A DNA stretch of 64,000 nucleotides from DASPKM01 sp963817075 (GCA_963817075.1 CAWFMT010000005.1:930001-994000), one strand, 5' to 3'; counted from the first letter of the stretch, positions 1 to 9,421 are shown. Notes: generated from the letters alone by a model not told the origin. Translations and numbers: made by a program.

Positions 1-99
1 AAGAACAGGCAGTCCAAGCCGGCAACTGCCGCAGCTGGAACTGCTGATGTGACCAAGACGGGTGCAGGTGGTAATACAGATTCAACGAAGGCTCAATAA
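1..99 (+). CDS. 3' end of a gene upstream of actF (probably ActE, cytochrome c subunit)
   Basis: Only the last 32 codons are in the window, ending in TAA at 97-99. The tail is rich in Ala, Gly, Thr and Lys, so it is a low-complexity C-terminus with no domain. It lies 31 bp before actF on the same strand. In Bacteroidota alternative complex III operons the gene before actF normally encodes the monohaem cytochrome c lipoprotein ActE, so the identity rests on gene order and not on this sequence. Confidence 0.5.
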   Translation, partial: KNRQSKPATAAAGTADVTKTGAGGNTDSTKAQ

Positions 100-130
100 T
101 AAATTGAAATTGTAAAATAAAATATTCAGG

Positions 131-1357
131 ATGGCTTCTTCTTCACTCAGATTTAATTTCCAGATGCCAAGGAGCATGAGAACCTGGTCGTTGGGTTTAA
201 TGGCAATTGGAGTTATTTCCATTATCGTTGGGTTTTTTCTCTATAACCATGATGATCATGGAAACCGTTTCTGGGCAACAATCCTGCAGAATAGTATTTA
301 TTTTCTTCTTATCTGCAATTCAAGCATGTTCTTCATATGCGCAACAACACTGGCGTTTGGCGGATGGCAGACTTCTTTCAGAAGAGTTCCCGAAGCAATT
401 TCCACTGCTGTCCCATATCTAGGCGCAATTGCATTTGTAGTCTTGATGATTCTTGTTTTCGGTCATAAACATGTTTATCACTGGACTGACCACCAGGCTG
501 TAGAAGAAGATCCAATCTTAAAAGGCAAAAGTGCTTTTCTGAATCCAACTTTTTTCACCATCTGGACAGTGCTTAGCATTGGATTGTGGACAGTCCTTGG
601 TCATAAAATGCGCCAGCTTTCACGCAAACTGGATACCGATCCGCTTCCAACCATCGAGGCAGGAAGAAAATATATTTTTACGAACACGGTTTGGGCTTCC
701 TTATTCATGGTTTGGTTTGTTCTTACTGTGATGTCAACCACACCCTGGGTTTGGTTGATGAGTATCGATGCCCATTGGTATTCCACCATGTACAGCTGGT
801 ACACATTCGCAAGCACTTTTGTTGCAGGAATTGCACTCATAACTCTGTTTGTTATATACCTGAAGAATAACGGATACCTGGAACTTACTTCTGAAGAGCA
901 TCTGCACGATCTTGGTAAGTTCATGTTTGCATTCTCAATTTTCTGGACTTATTTATGGTTCTCACAATACATGCTTATCTGGTATAGTAACCAGCCAGAA
1001 GAAACTGTTTATTTCAAACCAAGACAACAGGGTCCATACAGGGTAATCTTTTTCCTGAATCTCATCATTAATTTCCTTGCGCCTTTGCTCATTCTTATGA
1101 GGAGGAGTTCAAAAAGAAATTATACAACAATAACAATCATGGCTATCCTGATCGTATTCGGGCATTGGCTGGATTTTTACCAAATGGTTTTCCCGGGTCT
1201 GTTTCCAGGAAGGAACCCGATAAATCTGTTTGATTTTTGTGTGGCTTTAGGATTTGTGGGATTGATAATGTTTATTACAGGGAGGGTATTGGCTAAGTAT
1301 CCGTTGATACCTAAGAATCATCCCTTCATTAAAGAAAGCGTTATCCATCACACTTAA
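131..1357 (+). CDS. actF: Alternative complex III membrane subunit ActF (quinol:cytochrome c oxidoreductase)
   Basis: A 408-residue polytopic membrane protein with about ten hydrophobic helices. It resembles ActF, one of the two large NrfD-related quinol-site subunits of alternative complex III, which oxidises menaquinol and passes electrons to cytochrome c or directly to cytochrome oxidase. The only recognisable domain is the membrane bundle, and several His/Trp-rich stretches lie at helix ends (GHKHVYHWTDH near residue 111; FGHWLDFYQM near 339). The ATG at 131 is preceded by an A-rich leader. It is followed 32 bp later by coxB, the usual act-cox arrangement in Bacteroidota, which supports a supercomplex with the aa3 oxidase. 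Confidence 0.85.
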   Translation: MASSSLRFNFQMPRSMRTWSLGLMAIGVISIIVGFFLYNHDDHGNRFWATILQNSIYFLLICNSSMFFICATTLAFGGWQTSFRRVPEAISTAVPYLGAIAFVVLMILVFGHKHVYHWTDHQAVEEDPILKGKSAFLNPTFFTIWTVLSIGLWTVLGHKMRQLSRKLDTDPLPTIEAGRKYIFTNTVWASLFMVWFVLTVMSTTPWVWLMSIDAHWYSTMYSWYTFASTFVAGIALITLFVIYLKNNGYLELTSEEHLHDLGKFMFAFSIFWTYLWFSQYMLIWYSNQPEETVYFKPRQQGPYRVIFFLNLIINFLAPLLILMRRSSKRNYTTITIMAILIVFGHWLDFYQMVFPGLFPGRNPINLFDFCVALGFVGLIMFITGRVLAKYPLIPKNHPFIKESVIHHT

Positions 1358-1389
1358 AAATTATTGAAAGAACCTTTTATAGATAAATC

Positions 1390-2462
1390 ATGGGGACTAT
1401 CTTTTTGATATTGATTCTGGGGTTTGGATTTCTGATTGTTTTCCAGATCGCAAAGGCCAATGAATACGTTTCGGTCCTTAAAGGTGAAAAGAAAGCGTTT
1501 GAGCAAAACAACCGCATCAACGGTTTTATGATGATCATCTTCCTGGTTCTGGGTCTCGCAGGTGTTTGGTGGTGCAATGAATTATTCAAAGGGAAAATTC
1601 TGGGAGAGGCTGCATCAGAACACGGGGAAAAAATCGATATGATGCTTTACATCACTCTCGCTATCACAGGGGTGGTGTTTTTCATTACACAGATCTTGCT
1701 CTTCTGGTTCGCATTTAAATATCAGTATTCAGAAAAGAGAAAGCCATTCTATTATCCCCACAATAATAAGCTTGAATTAATCTGGACAGTGGTTCCGGCA
1801 ATATTTCTTACTGTGCTGGTTGGGTTCGGACTTTATTATTGGTTTAAGATAACTGGCGAGGCCCCAAAAAATGCATTGCAGGTGGAAGTGGTAGGAAGGC
1901 AATTTGCATGGATTGGACGCTATCCAGGAAAAGATAAAATTTTCGGCAAGAAATATTACAAATTCATTTCAGATCAGGAGAACAACCAACTTGGCCTTGA
2001 TTGGGATGATAAGGCATCACATGACGATGTTGTAGTAAGTGGAACTGACATTTATATCGTGAAAGACAGACCTGTAAAATTGATCATTGGCTCCAGGGAT
2101 GTGGTGCATGATGTTGGTCTCGCACATTTTCGAATGAAGATGGATGCGGTCCCGGGAATTCCAACAACCATGTGGTTCACTCCAAAGTTATACCACCAAT
2201 GAGATGAAGGTAAAACTGAAACAACCCGGATTTTGAATATGAACTCTCCTGCGATCAGATGTGTGGGAGCGGCCATTATTCAATGAGAGGAATTATTAAG
2301 GTAGTTACCCAGCCCGAATATGATCTATGGCTGGTTAAACAGAAATCGAATTACGCCCAGGTCAATGAAAGCAAACAACCTGCGCAGCCTGTTGCACCTG
2401 CTAAAGACAGCACAGCAAAGGCTACTGCAGCAATTGTGAGTGTTAAGCCAACAACTAATTAA
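1390..2462 (+). CDS. coxB: Cytochrome c oxidase subunit II, interrupted by two single-base insertions
   Basis: CoxB receives electrons from cytochrome c through its CuA centre. The first frame (1390-2202) gives four hydrophobic segments, then the start of the cupredoxin domain with the CuA His in GLAHF, and stops after MWFTPK. Removing one T at 2188-2189 (K-Y-T-T-N-E-M-K-V-K-L follows) and one A at 2219-2221 (N-N-P-D-F-E-Y-E-L-S follows) restores a continuous protein of about 356 residues. The rest of CuA, CDQMCGSGH with a downstream Met, is intact at 2250-2288. The tail is rich in Ala, Pro and Lys. Such clean repair, and the need for CoxB in an otherwise intact operon, suggest sequencing error rather than a pseudogene. 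Confidence 0.88.
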
Positions 2463-2506
2463 GATCCGATTGATTCAATGAAGCGGAGAGAACAAAATAA
2501 AAACTA

Positions 2507-4333
2507 ATGAGTCACGAATCACATATACCTGGACAACATGAAGTGATCACTACCCATGAGGTCCATCATGATGAGCATCACGTGCACCATCATAAGGAAA
2601 CTTTTATCACCAAGTATGTATTCAGCCAGGATCATAAGATGATCTCCAAGCAGTTCATTATTACTGGGATCATCTGGGCAATCCTTGGAGCCATGATGTC
2701 TGTGCTGTTCCGTCTTCAGCTTGGTTATCCTGATCAAACATTTCCATGGCTGGAAGATATTCTTGGGCATTGGGCAAAGGGAGGTAAAATAAATCCAGAA
2801 TTTTATTATGCATTGGTGACGATGCATGGAACCGTGCTTGTGTTTTTTGTATTGACTGGTGGATTGAGCGGAACGTTTGCAAATTTTCTTATTCCCTTAC
2901 AAATTGGTGCGCGTGACATGGCGTCGCCATTTTTGAATATGCTCTCATACTGGTTCTTCTTTATGGCCAGTATCGTAATGCTTTCTTCTCTCTTCATTAG
3001 TACTGGTCCTGCAAGTGGAGGATGGACATCATATCCACCTCTTAGTGCTCTTGGAGGAGCTTCAATGGGGTCAAAGACCGGTATGGATCTATGGATAACG
3101 AGCATGGCATTATTCGTTGTGTCTTCATTGTTGGGCGGGTTGAATTATATCTCAACCATTCTCAACATGCGCACAAAAGGAATGAGCATGACAAGACTGC
3201 CATTTACTATTTGGGCGTTGTTCTTTACGGCCATCCTTGGAGTATTGTCGTTCCCGGTATTGCTAAGTGGTCTTATTCTATTATTATTCGATCGTCACGC
3301 AGGAACAAGTTTCTATCTATCTGATATCTTTCTTTATTCAACGCAAGAGGCTTTACCTAGCGAAGGCGGAAGCGCGATTTTATATCAGCACCTTTTCTGG
3401 TTCCTTGGTCATCCGGAGGTATATATAATAATTCTTCCGGCCATGGGATTGGTGTCGGAAATCATGAGCGTTAATGCCCGAAAACCGATTTTCGGATACA
3501 TGGCCATGGTTGGTTCTTTGTTTGCGATTACAATCCTTGCGTTCCTGGTTTGGGCGCACCATATGTTCGTTACAGGTCTGAATCCATTCTTAGGTTCAGT
3601 CTTCGTATTGCTAACTCTTTTGATTGCGGTGCCTTCAGCTATCAAGGTTTTCAACTGGATCACGACGATCTGGCGAGGTAACATTCGCTTGACTCCGGGA
3701 ATGTTGTTCTCAATTGGTTTCGTGAGCATGTTCATTTCTGGAGGTCTTACCGGAATATGGCTAGGTAATTCAGCCCTCGATATTCATTTACACGATACCT
3801 ATTTTGTGGTTGCGCACTTTCATATTGTGATGGGCGTGTCTGCCTTCTTCGGAATGTTTGCAGGTATTTATCATTGGTATCCCAAGATGTATGGCCGATA
3901 CATGAACAGTACGATGGCCTATATTCATTTTTGGGTGACCCTGATCGGCGCATATCTGATCTTCTGGCCGATGCACTATGAAGGATTGGCGGGTATGCCT
4001 CGTCGTTATCTTGATTACAGCGGCTGGACCTCTTTCAATCAGTTTGGCGGCTTGAACAGGTTTATTACAATTGTGGCAATGATCGTTTTCGCCATTCAAT
4101 TGTTATTTGTATTCAACTTCTTTTATTCAATATTTAAAGGCAGAAGAGTGATCTCTCAGAATCCCTGGGGAGCAACAACACTCGAATGGACAGCGCCAAT
4201 ACGTCCTGGTCACGGGAACTGGCCGGATGAAATTCCAGAGGTGCATCGCTGGCCATATGATTATGGTAAGGATGGAAGAGAGTTCATACCGCAAACTGAG
4301 CCTGTCGGTCCGAATGAAAGCAGGGAACACTAA
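2507..4333 (+). CDS. coxA: Cytochrome c oxidase subunit I (aa3 type)
   Basis: This is the catalytic haem-copper oxidase subunit, which reduces O2 and pumps protons. At 608 residues with about 12 helices it has the usual length. Visible ligands are MHGT (haem a His, near residue 107), GHPEVY with the His-Tyr cross-link pair near residues 302-306, the HH copper pair in AHHMF, and HDTYFVVAHFH carrying the haem a3 and haem a histidines near 437-439. The HPEVY form with the K-channel Tyr places it in family A. The N-terminal 30 residues are strikingly His-rich (11 His), which could bind metal in the cytoplasm. It lies 44 bp after coxB in the same operon. Confidence 0.97.
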   Translation: MSHESHIPGQHEVITTHEVHHDEHHVHHHKETFITKYVFSQDHKMISKQFIITGIIWAILGAMMSVLFRLQLGYPDQTFPWLEDILGHWAKGGKINPEFYYALVTMHGTVLVFFVLTGGLSGTFANFLIPLQIGARDMASPFLNMLSYWFFFMASIVMLSSLFISTGPASGGWTSYPPLSALGGASMGSKTGMDLWITSMALFVVSSLLGGLNYISTILNMRTKGMSMTRLPFTIWALFFTAILGVLSFPVLLSGLILLLFDRHAGTSFYLSDIFLYSTQEALPSEGGSAILYQHLFWFLGHPEVYIIILPAMGLVSEIMSVNARKPIFGYMAMVGSLFAITILAFLVWAHHMFVTGLNPFLGSVFVLLTLLIAVPSAIKVFNWITTIWRGNIRLTPGMLFSIGFVSMFISGGLTGIWLGNSALDIHLHDTYFVVAHFHIVMGVSAFFGMFAGIYHWYPKMYGRYMNSTMAYIHFWVTLIGAYLIFWPMHYEGLAGMPRRYLDYSGWTSFNQFGGLNRFITIVAMIVFAIQLLFVFNFFYSIFKGRRVISQNPWGATTLEWTAPIRPGHGNWPDEIPEVHRWPYDYGKDGREFIPQTEPVGPNESREH

Positions 4334-4382
4334 ATAAAGAATTGTTCTCAAAGAATTCCTGGATTGCCAGGCATTCCAATAC

Positions 4383-5297
4383 ATGAAGATGCAGACAGAA
4401 GCAGTGAAGCACACAAGTTCTTTTACAGTTGGGGGAAAGCTGAAGGATTATTTACAGCTTATAAAATTCAGCCTGAGTATCATGGTTGTTTTTTCGGCTG
4501 TAGTAAGTTATCTGCTGGCACCTGGGGTTCCTTTTCTTTGGTGGAAGGTGATCCTTTTTGCTCTAAGTGGATTGCTGGTTACCGGTAGCGCAAATGCTGT
4601 TAACCAGATTGTCGAGAAGGATACGGATGCTATGATGAAGAGAACAGCATCTCGTCCCGTGGCATCGGGCAGGATGACGAAACAGGAAGCATGGGTGTTT
4701 GCAATCCTCGCGCTCTTGTCCGGAATTTTGTTGCTTGCCTTCTATTTCAATTTGGTGGCAGCTGCAATTGCTCTTCTCTCGTGGTTTGTATATGCTTATA
4801 TGTATACACCCATGAAGAAGGTTAGTTCTTTCAGTGTTTTGTTGGGTGCGATCCCCGGAGCCTTGCCTTGTTTGATTGGTTGGACAGCAGGATTTCTCCC
4901 TGAGGAAGATATCCAATGGGCTGGAGGATGGGCTTTGTTTGCTATCCAGTTTTTTTGGCAGTTCCCACATTTCTGGGCAATTGCCTGGCTGGCACACAAG
5001 GATTATACTCAGGCAGGATTTAAGATGTTGCCTTCTGATGAAGGCACAACAAAATATACAGCAATACAGTCGATAATATATTCACTGTTGCTGATACCAG
5101 TTGGAACGATCCCATACTTTTTAGAAATGACAGGAGGTGTGAGTTTGTGGATCATATTGGTAGCAAATATTTTCATGGTGATTCAGTCAGTGAGATTGTA
5201 CAGAGAGATGAATGCAAAGGCTGCGAGAAGAGTGATGTTCAGCAGTTATATTTATTTGCCAGTGGTACTGCTGGCCTTAATGGCCGATAAGGTTTGA
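4383..5297 (+). CDS. ctaB: Protoheme IX farnesyltransferase (haem O synthase)
   Basis: A UbiA-family membrane prenyltransferase that adds farnesyl to haem B to give haem O, the precursor of haem A. At 304 residues with about nine helices it is standard for the family. The diphosphate-binding motif reads NQIVEKDTD followed by MMKRTASRP (about residues 75-91). The second conserved region, YTPMKKVSSFSVLLGAIPGA, lies near residues 139-158. An ATG at 4389 could also be the start. It sits 49 bp after coxA, as in many cox operons. CtaA, the next enzyme of the pathway, is encoded far away at 37432. Confidence 0.95.
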   Translation: MKMQTEAVKHTSSFTVGGKLKDYLQLIKFSLSIMVVFSAVVSYLLAPGVPFLWWKVILFALSGLLVTGSANAVNQIVEKDTDAMMKRTASRPVASGRMTKQEAWVFAILALLSGILLLAFYFNLVAAAIALLSWFVYAYMYTPMKKVSSFSVLLGAIPGALPCLIGWTAGFLPEEDIQWAGGWALFAIQFFWQFPHFWAIAWLAHKDYTQAGFKMLPSDEGTTKYTAIQSIIYSLLLIPVGTIPYFLEMTGGVSLWIILVANIFMVIQSVRLYREMNAKAARRVMFSSYIYLPVVLLALMADKV

Positions 5298-5347
5298 TCA
5301 TTACCGGTTTCTAAAAAGGATTTTAAAGATTTAATATTCGACGTTTG

Positions 5348-5914
5348 ATGGAGATTGTGAACACAAGACAAAGAAATAAAATTCATCCTCACAAATTCAC
5401 TTTGTGGGTGGCAATTGGCAGCATCGTTATGATGTTTGCCGGATTGACCAGTGCTTATATTGTAAAAAGGGAACTTCCAAATTGGACAGGATTTGAAATG
5501 CCAATTGTGTTCTGGTATTCTACCGGTTCTATCCTCCTCAGCAGCATTACGATCATTTTTGCTTTGAGGTCGTTTAAAGAACGAGAAATGTCAAGATACC
5601 GGCAACTGGTAGTGTTGACATTGATACTTGGAATTTTATTCGTGGTCCTTCAATGGATAGGATTCAACCAGCTTTGGGAGAGCGGCATAACGTTCAAGGG
5701 TTCTGGTGCGGGTCAATTCCTTTATATCATTGCAGGACTTCATGCCTTGCACGTATTGGGAGGAATAATTGCAATATTAGTTTTGTTCATAAGGGCATTC
5801 AACAGAAAATTCCGTCGTTATGATTCTGTGCCAATCGAGGTTGTGGGAACTTACTGGCATTTTGTGGACGTCTTATGGATTTACCTGTTTGTTTTTTTCC
5901 TGTGGATTCAATAG
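5348..5914 (+). CDS. Cytochrome c oxidase subunit III, first copy
   Basis: A short subunit III (188 residues, five hydrophobic helices). It carries the family signatures HVLGG in the fourth helix and YWHFVDVLW near the C-terminus, and stabilises CoxA and its proton pathways. I start it at ATG 5348 rather than at the TTG just before it. A second, longer subunit III gene follows 65 bp later. Tandem subunit III genes are common in Bacteroidota oxidase operons, and the two are diverged paralogues rather than a recent duplication. Confidence 0.9.
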   Translation: MEIVNTRQRNKIHPHKFTLWVAIGSIVMMFAGLTSAYIVKRELPNWTGFEMPIVFWYSTGSILLSSITIIFALRSFKEREMSRYRQLVVLTLILGILFVVLQWIGFNQLWESGITFKGSGAGQFLYIIAGLHALHVLGGIIAILVLFIRAFNRKFRRYDSVPIEVVGTYWHFVDVLWIYLFVFFLWIQ

Positions 5915-5979
5915 ATAAATCAACGCATGAGAATAAATTAGACATCGATAAATATTTCAGAATAGAATAAATCAATATC

Positions 5980-6654
5980 ATGGCTCAAGCAGTCCCTGTT
6001 GCTCGGAAATGGTGGAGTGGAGGTAAAAGCCCATTCAACGTGGAGTATGGAAAACTCATGATGTGGTATTTCCTAATGAGTGATGCGTTCACTTTTGGCG
6101 CATTCCTGATTTCATATGGTACCATCAGGTTTTCAAGTAATAGCTGGCCAAACCCGAACGAGGTTTTTAATTCATTTCCATTTGCAGGACATGCTCATTT
6201 GCCATTGGTATTCGTAAGTCTTATGACCTTTATCCTGATCGTGAGCTCTGTTACCATGGTGCTGGCTGTTCACGAAGGGCATCACATGAATAGAAAGGGA
6301 GTGGTGAAATGGACTTTCTGGACAATCATAGGCGGAATTGCATTCCTGGGATGTCAGGCCTGGGAATGGACGCACTTATATCACCAGGGAGCATGGTGGG
6401 GTAGAAATCCTTTTCCTAATGCTGATGGTACACTAGCTTCAACCAATTTCAGCAACTTCTTTTTTACGATCACAGGTTTTCATGGATTTCACGTTTTTTC
6501 AGGCGTGGTGATAAATATTATCATGTTGATCATGGCCATGAATGGCTATTTTGACAGAAAAGGACATTACCTCATGATTGAGAAGGCCGGTCTGTATTGG
6601 CATTTTGTAGACCTGGTATGGGTTTTTGTGTTTTTATGTTTTTACCTATTGTAA
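5980..6654 (+). CDS. Cytochrome c oxidase subunit III, second copy
   Basis: A 224-residue membrane protein with five hydrophobic helices, ending in YWHFVDLVWVFVF, the subunit III hallmark. HGFHVFSGV corresponds to the HVLGG region of the other copy, and CQAWEWTHLY near residue 126 matches the family's conserved E-W region. It starts at ATG 5980 in the same operon. The two paralogues share only the conserved motifs, so they probably play distinct structural roles in the oxidase. Confidence 0.92.
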   Translation: MAQAVPVARKWWSGGKSPFNVEYGKLMMWYFLMSDAFTFGAFLISYGTIRFSSNSWPNPNEVFNSFPFAGHAHLPLVFVSLMTFILIVSSVTMVLAVHEGHHMNRKGVVKWTFWTIIGGIAFLGCQAWEWTHLYHQGAWWGRNPFPNADGTLASTNFSNFFFTITGFHGFHVFSGVVINIIMLIMAMNGYFDRKGHYLMIEKAGLYWHFVDLVWVFVFLCFYLL

Positions 6655-6687
6655 TGATTGACCGAATCGAAATAAATTAATCGAAGA

Positions 6688-7143
6688 ATGGAGAATCAGC
6701 ATACGCATATGTCCCCGGAAGTTACTCTGCATCATCCTCCGGCTGACAATACAGTGAAAAAGATAATCCGCACAACAGTAATTCTATCTGTTATTACTAT
6801 CATAGAACTTGGATTTGGTTACCTGATCTATCTTGCTCATGATAGTCTGGCTTCATGGCTTGTCTTATTCATAAAGGGAGTGATCGTAATTCTTTCTCTA
6901 GCCAAAGCATTCTACATTGTATCTGTATTCATGCATCTGGGAGATGAATTGCGCAACCTGATCATGACTATTGTAGTTCCCCTAATGTTATTCCTCTGGT
7001 TCATCGGAGCATTTCTCTGGGATGGTCATTCCTATAGAGTCTTGAGAAATACGTATGACAGGAATCACATCGAAAAGAGCCAGCAAAAAATAGAAAAGAA
7101 AGAAGGTTCACACGAAACGCCACAACCTGAAAAGGCACACTAA
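6688..7143 (+). CDS. Cytochrome c oxidase subunit IV-like protein
   Basis: A 151-residue protein with a His-rich N-terminus (residues 1-20), three hydrophobic helices (about 28-54, 57-80 and 90-112) and a charged Lys/Glu-rich tail. This matches the prokaryotic cytochrome c oxidase subunit IV family, a small accessory subunit that helps assemble the CuB site. The motif FYIVSVFMHLGDE near residues 73-85 is typical of the family. It lies 33 bp after the second subunit III gene. The tail (ESHIEKSQQKIEKKEG type) probably faces the cytoplasm. Confidence 0.85.
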   Translation: MENQHTHMSPEVTLHHPPADNTVKKIIRTTVILSVITIIELGFGYLIYLAHDSLASWLVLFIKGVIVILSLAKAFYIVSVFMHLGDELRNLIMTIVVPLMLFLWFIGAFLWDGHSYRVLRNTYDRNHIEKSQQKIEKKEGSHETPQPEKAH

Positions 7144-7248
7144 TTTCTAACTGAATTTGAACTTGGTCAGTACCATTCTTCAAACTCTTTTTGAAGTCAC
7201 TGATTTTTCTCTCATCTGGCAATACCTTTGTGCCCTGAAATACTGAGC

Positions 7249-7962
7249 GTGAGCAAAAAAGCCTTGTATGGTCTATGTCTGGCGGTCCTACTGCCTGTTG
7301 TGAGTTACCTGATAGTAAATCAGTTTACTAAGGCCAACAATTTCATTCCCCGCCGAATGCATTTTGATACGGTAGTTACTAGTTTGAAAGACGGTAAATC
7401 AATAACGGATACGGTCTGGCATCGTGTTACGGATGTTCGACTCAAAAATCAATTGGGGAATGAGGTCTCCCTTCATGACCTTGAAGGGAAGATCATTGTT
7501 GTAAATTTCTTTTTCACGCATTGTCCATCGATCTGTCCTGCTCTTACCAGGAGTATGAAAAAATTACAGGGAACTTTGAAGCTGAGAGATCAAACAAAGC
7601 TTGTTGACACGCCATTTGTACACTTTCTTTCCTTTAGCGTGGATCCTGAACGCGACTCTGTTGAAAGGATAAAAGCTTATGCCGATAAATATGCCGTGAA
7701 TCCTGATCTCTGGTGGATGCTTACGGGGGATCGGAAAACTATTTACAATTTCGGATTGAATGAATTGAAATTAGGAATGCCGGATAGTTCATCAGTGGAT
7801 ACTAATTTCATTCACTCACAATATTTCGTATTACTTGACAGGGATAGAGTTGTCCGCGGATATTACAATGGTTTGGATTCCTCCGCTGTTAAGAGATTGT
7901 CGGAAGATGTGGTTTTCCTGATGTTGGAAAAAGATAAAAAGAAGAAGCGAAAGTTGTTTTAA
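7249..7962 (+). CDS. SCO1/SenC/PrrC-family copper chaperone
   Basis: A membrane-anchored thioredoxin-fold protein that delivers copper to, or reduces, the CuA site of CoxB. The N-terminus has one hydrophobic anchor. The copper motif is CPSIC in FFTHCPSICPAL, and the third ligand is the His in FIHSQYFVLLD near the C-terminus. The frame is open from a TTG at 7228, but I prefer the GTG at 7249, which gives MSKKALYG, a short charged n-region before the anchor. It sits between the oxidase subunits and a DUF420 gene, as expected for an assembly factor. Confidence 0.9.
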   Translation: MSKKALYGLCLAVLLPVVSYLIVNQFTKANNFIPRRMHFDTVVTSLKDGKSITDTVWHRVTDVRLKNQLGNEVSLHDLEGKIIVVNFFFTHCPSICPALTRSMKKLQGTLKLRDQTKLVDTPFVHFLSFSVDPERDSVERIKAYADKYAVNPDLWWMLTGDRKTIYNFGLNELKLGMPDSSSVDTNFIHSQYFVLLDRDRVVRGYYNGLDSSAVKRLSEDVVFLMLEKDKKKKRKLF

Positions 7963-7983
7963 TATGAGTTAATTCAAGCCTGA

Positions 7984-8562
7984 ATGAGAGAATTTTCAAA
8001 ACCTGATAATGGACGACTGCTCTTGCCGCCGGTTCTATTGAAGAATGATAAGGTAGCGCGGATTTTTATATTTACTGTTTCTCTTCTTGTTTTTGTTTCG
8101 GTTGCTATACTCTCGAGAGTCAAACTTGAGGCAGATCTTGGATTCGATACTCACATATTTGCCAAGATCAACGCGATCATCAATTCAGTGGTAAGCATAC
8201 TTCTTATATGGGGTTTGTTTGCCGCAAAGTCAAGGCAGTATTTGAAACATAAGAACATCATGTTTACGGCGATAATTCTTTCCTGCCTATTCCTGATCTC
8301 TTACATCTGTCATCATTTGTTTTCCGATGAAACAAAATTTGGAGGGACTGGAGCACTTCGCTACTTCTATTTTTTCATTCTGTCAACTCACATTATCCTG
8401 GCAGCAATCATTCTTCCCTTTGTTTTATTTACAGCATATCGAGCACTCACTGGTGAATATGCCCGCCATAAAAAGTTGGCAAGGATCACATGGCCCATCT
8501 GGTTGTATGTTAGTGTAACTGGAGTTTTGGTTTATATGATGATCAATCCTTACTACAATTAA
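7984..8562 (+). CDS. DUF420 membrane protein (CtaM/YozB-like oxidase assembly factor)
   Basis: A 192-residue protein with five hydrophobic helices and conserved His residues near helix ends (YICHHLF near 102; HIILA near 131). This pattern is that of DUF420. The Bacillus member (YozB/CtaM) is needed for haem-A-containing oxidases, and the place at the end of this cox operon supports the same job. It starts 21 bp after the SCO gene and is the last gene before the terminator at 8794. The function is inferred from family and neighbourhood. Confidence 0.82.
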   Translation: MREFSKPDNGRLLLPPVLLKNDKVARIFIFTVSLLVFVSVAILSRVKLEADLGFDTHIFAKINAIINSVVSILLIWGLFAAKSRQYLKHKNIMFTAIILSCLFLISYICHHLFSDETKFGGTGALRYFYFFILSTHIILAAIILPFVLFTAYRALTGEYARHKKLARITWPIWLYVSVTGVLVYMMINPYYN

Positions 8563-8689
8563 TCGCCCAAGATTGGGTATCGGATTATTCCACGCATTTT
8601 GGTAGAAAAATCTCTCTGGATCATGGAGTTTCTCCCCTTGAAATCTTTGATTGCAATAGCAACTTTATCACATGGATCGCCTTGAACTA

Positions 8690-8830
8690 TGAAAAACCTT
8701 CAAATGCATCGGCTCTAAACTTTCTTATGTTGGGGAAGGTGTCCTTTGTTGTGAGATTCAACTTGCAGTGGTAACGCTTTGCACTGTTGATCTGGCGGGC
8801 CTTCACGGGTATTCAACGGCCCGCCTTTTT
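8690..8830 (+). ncRNA. Possible small structured RNA ahead of the cox operon terminator
   Basis: No open frame covers this stretch. From about 8757 it can fold into a stem-loop (TCAA/TTGA closing a CAGTG/CACTG stem around GTAACGCTTTG), followed at once by the terminator hairpin at 8794-8825. This is either a long structured 3' UTR of the cox mRNA or an independent small RNA. I found no clear -7 box upstream, so the 3' UTR reading is favoured. Confidence 0.3.
8794..8830 (+). terminator. Rho-independent terminator of the cox operon
   Basis: A perfect 8-bp stem, GGCGGGCC (8794-8801) with GGCCCGCC (8818-8825), a 16-nt loop and then TTTTT. It lies 231 bp after the DUF420 stop codon and points on the plus strand. 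Confidence 0.85.
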
Positions 8831-9052
8831 ATTTGACTTGCAAGAAATTTGATTATATATATCTGGAGGCTTCGGCGACTGTTGACCAATGACCGATGAA
8901 AGCGGATTCAGTTTATAAGTCCAAATTGCAATTTCCATTGTTAACAGCTGAACCAATTACTATTTCAACAAGCGTCAAATTCTCTTTGGGTCCTTTGCGG
9001 AATTTTCGCCTTTGAACAACTCAACTAATTAGCAATTCAACAAATCAACTTT

Positions 9053-9122
9053 CCTCTACAAGGCATGGATTCTTTACATGGATTTTGCTACCGACGGTAG
9101 CCCCTACGGGGCAAAGAATTCC
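9053..9122. repeat. REP-like palindromic element, copy 1
   Basis: A 70-nt unit whose ends pair (GGATTCTTT with AAAGAATTCC). Its core contains GCTACC-GAC-GGTAGC and CCCCTACGGGG hairpins. A second copy at 9351-9421 differs at only a few positions. Confidence 0.75.
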
Positions 9123-9350
9123 AAATTACAAATTCCTAGTTCCCCTCTCTTTTGGAGAGGGGTTAGGGGTGAGGTCGATAAATGAGATCTGAAGTCTGAA
9201 GTCGGAAAGAAGAAAATAATTTTCAATGCTCAATGTTCAATGATCAACGAAAGCTCAACACCTGAAAATTGAATATTGAAAATTGTTTGTTGAGCATTCG
9301 ATTGATTTCTCGATTGATTCTCTCACCATCTCGATACGCGAAGAGGGTAG

Positions 9351-9421
9351 CCTCTACGAGGCATGGATTCTTTACATTGATTTTGGTACCGACAGGTAGC
9401 CCCTACGGGGCAAAGAAATCC
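9351..9421. repeat. REP-like palindromic element, copy 2
   Basis: A 71-nt direct copy of the element at 9053. Small differences in the core hairpin (GGTACC-GACA-GGTAGC) weaken one arm but keep the outer pairing. The bases just before it (GGTAGCCTCTACGAGG, 9345-9360) repeat the element's own end, suggesting that half-units can chain. Confidence 0.75.

Noticed and set aside
2188..2221. Programmed frameshift in coxB
   Set aside because: No slippery heptamer or stimulatory structure is seen, and two separate shifts would be needed. Insertion errors explain it better.
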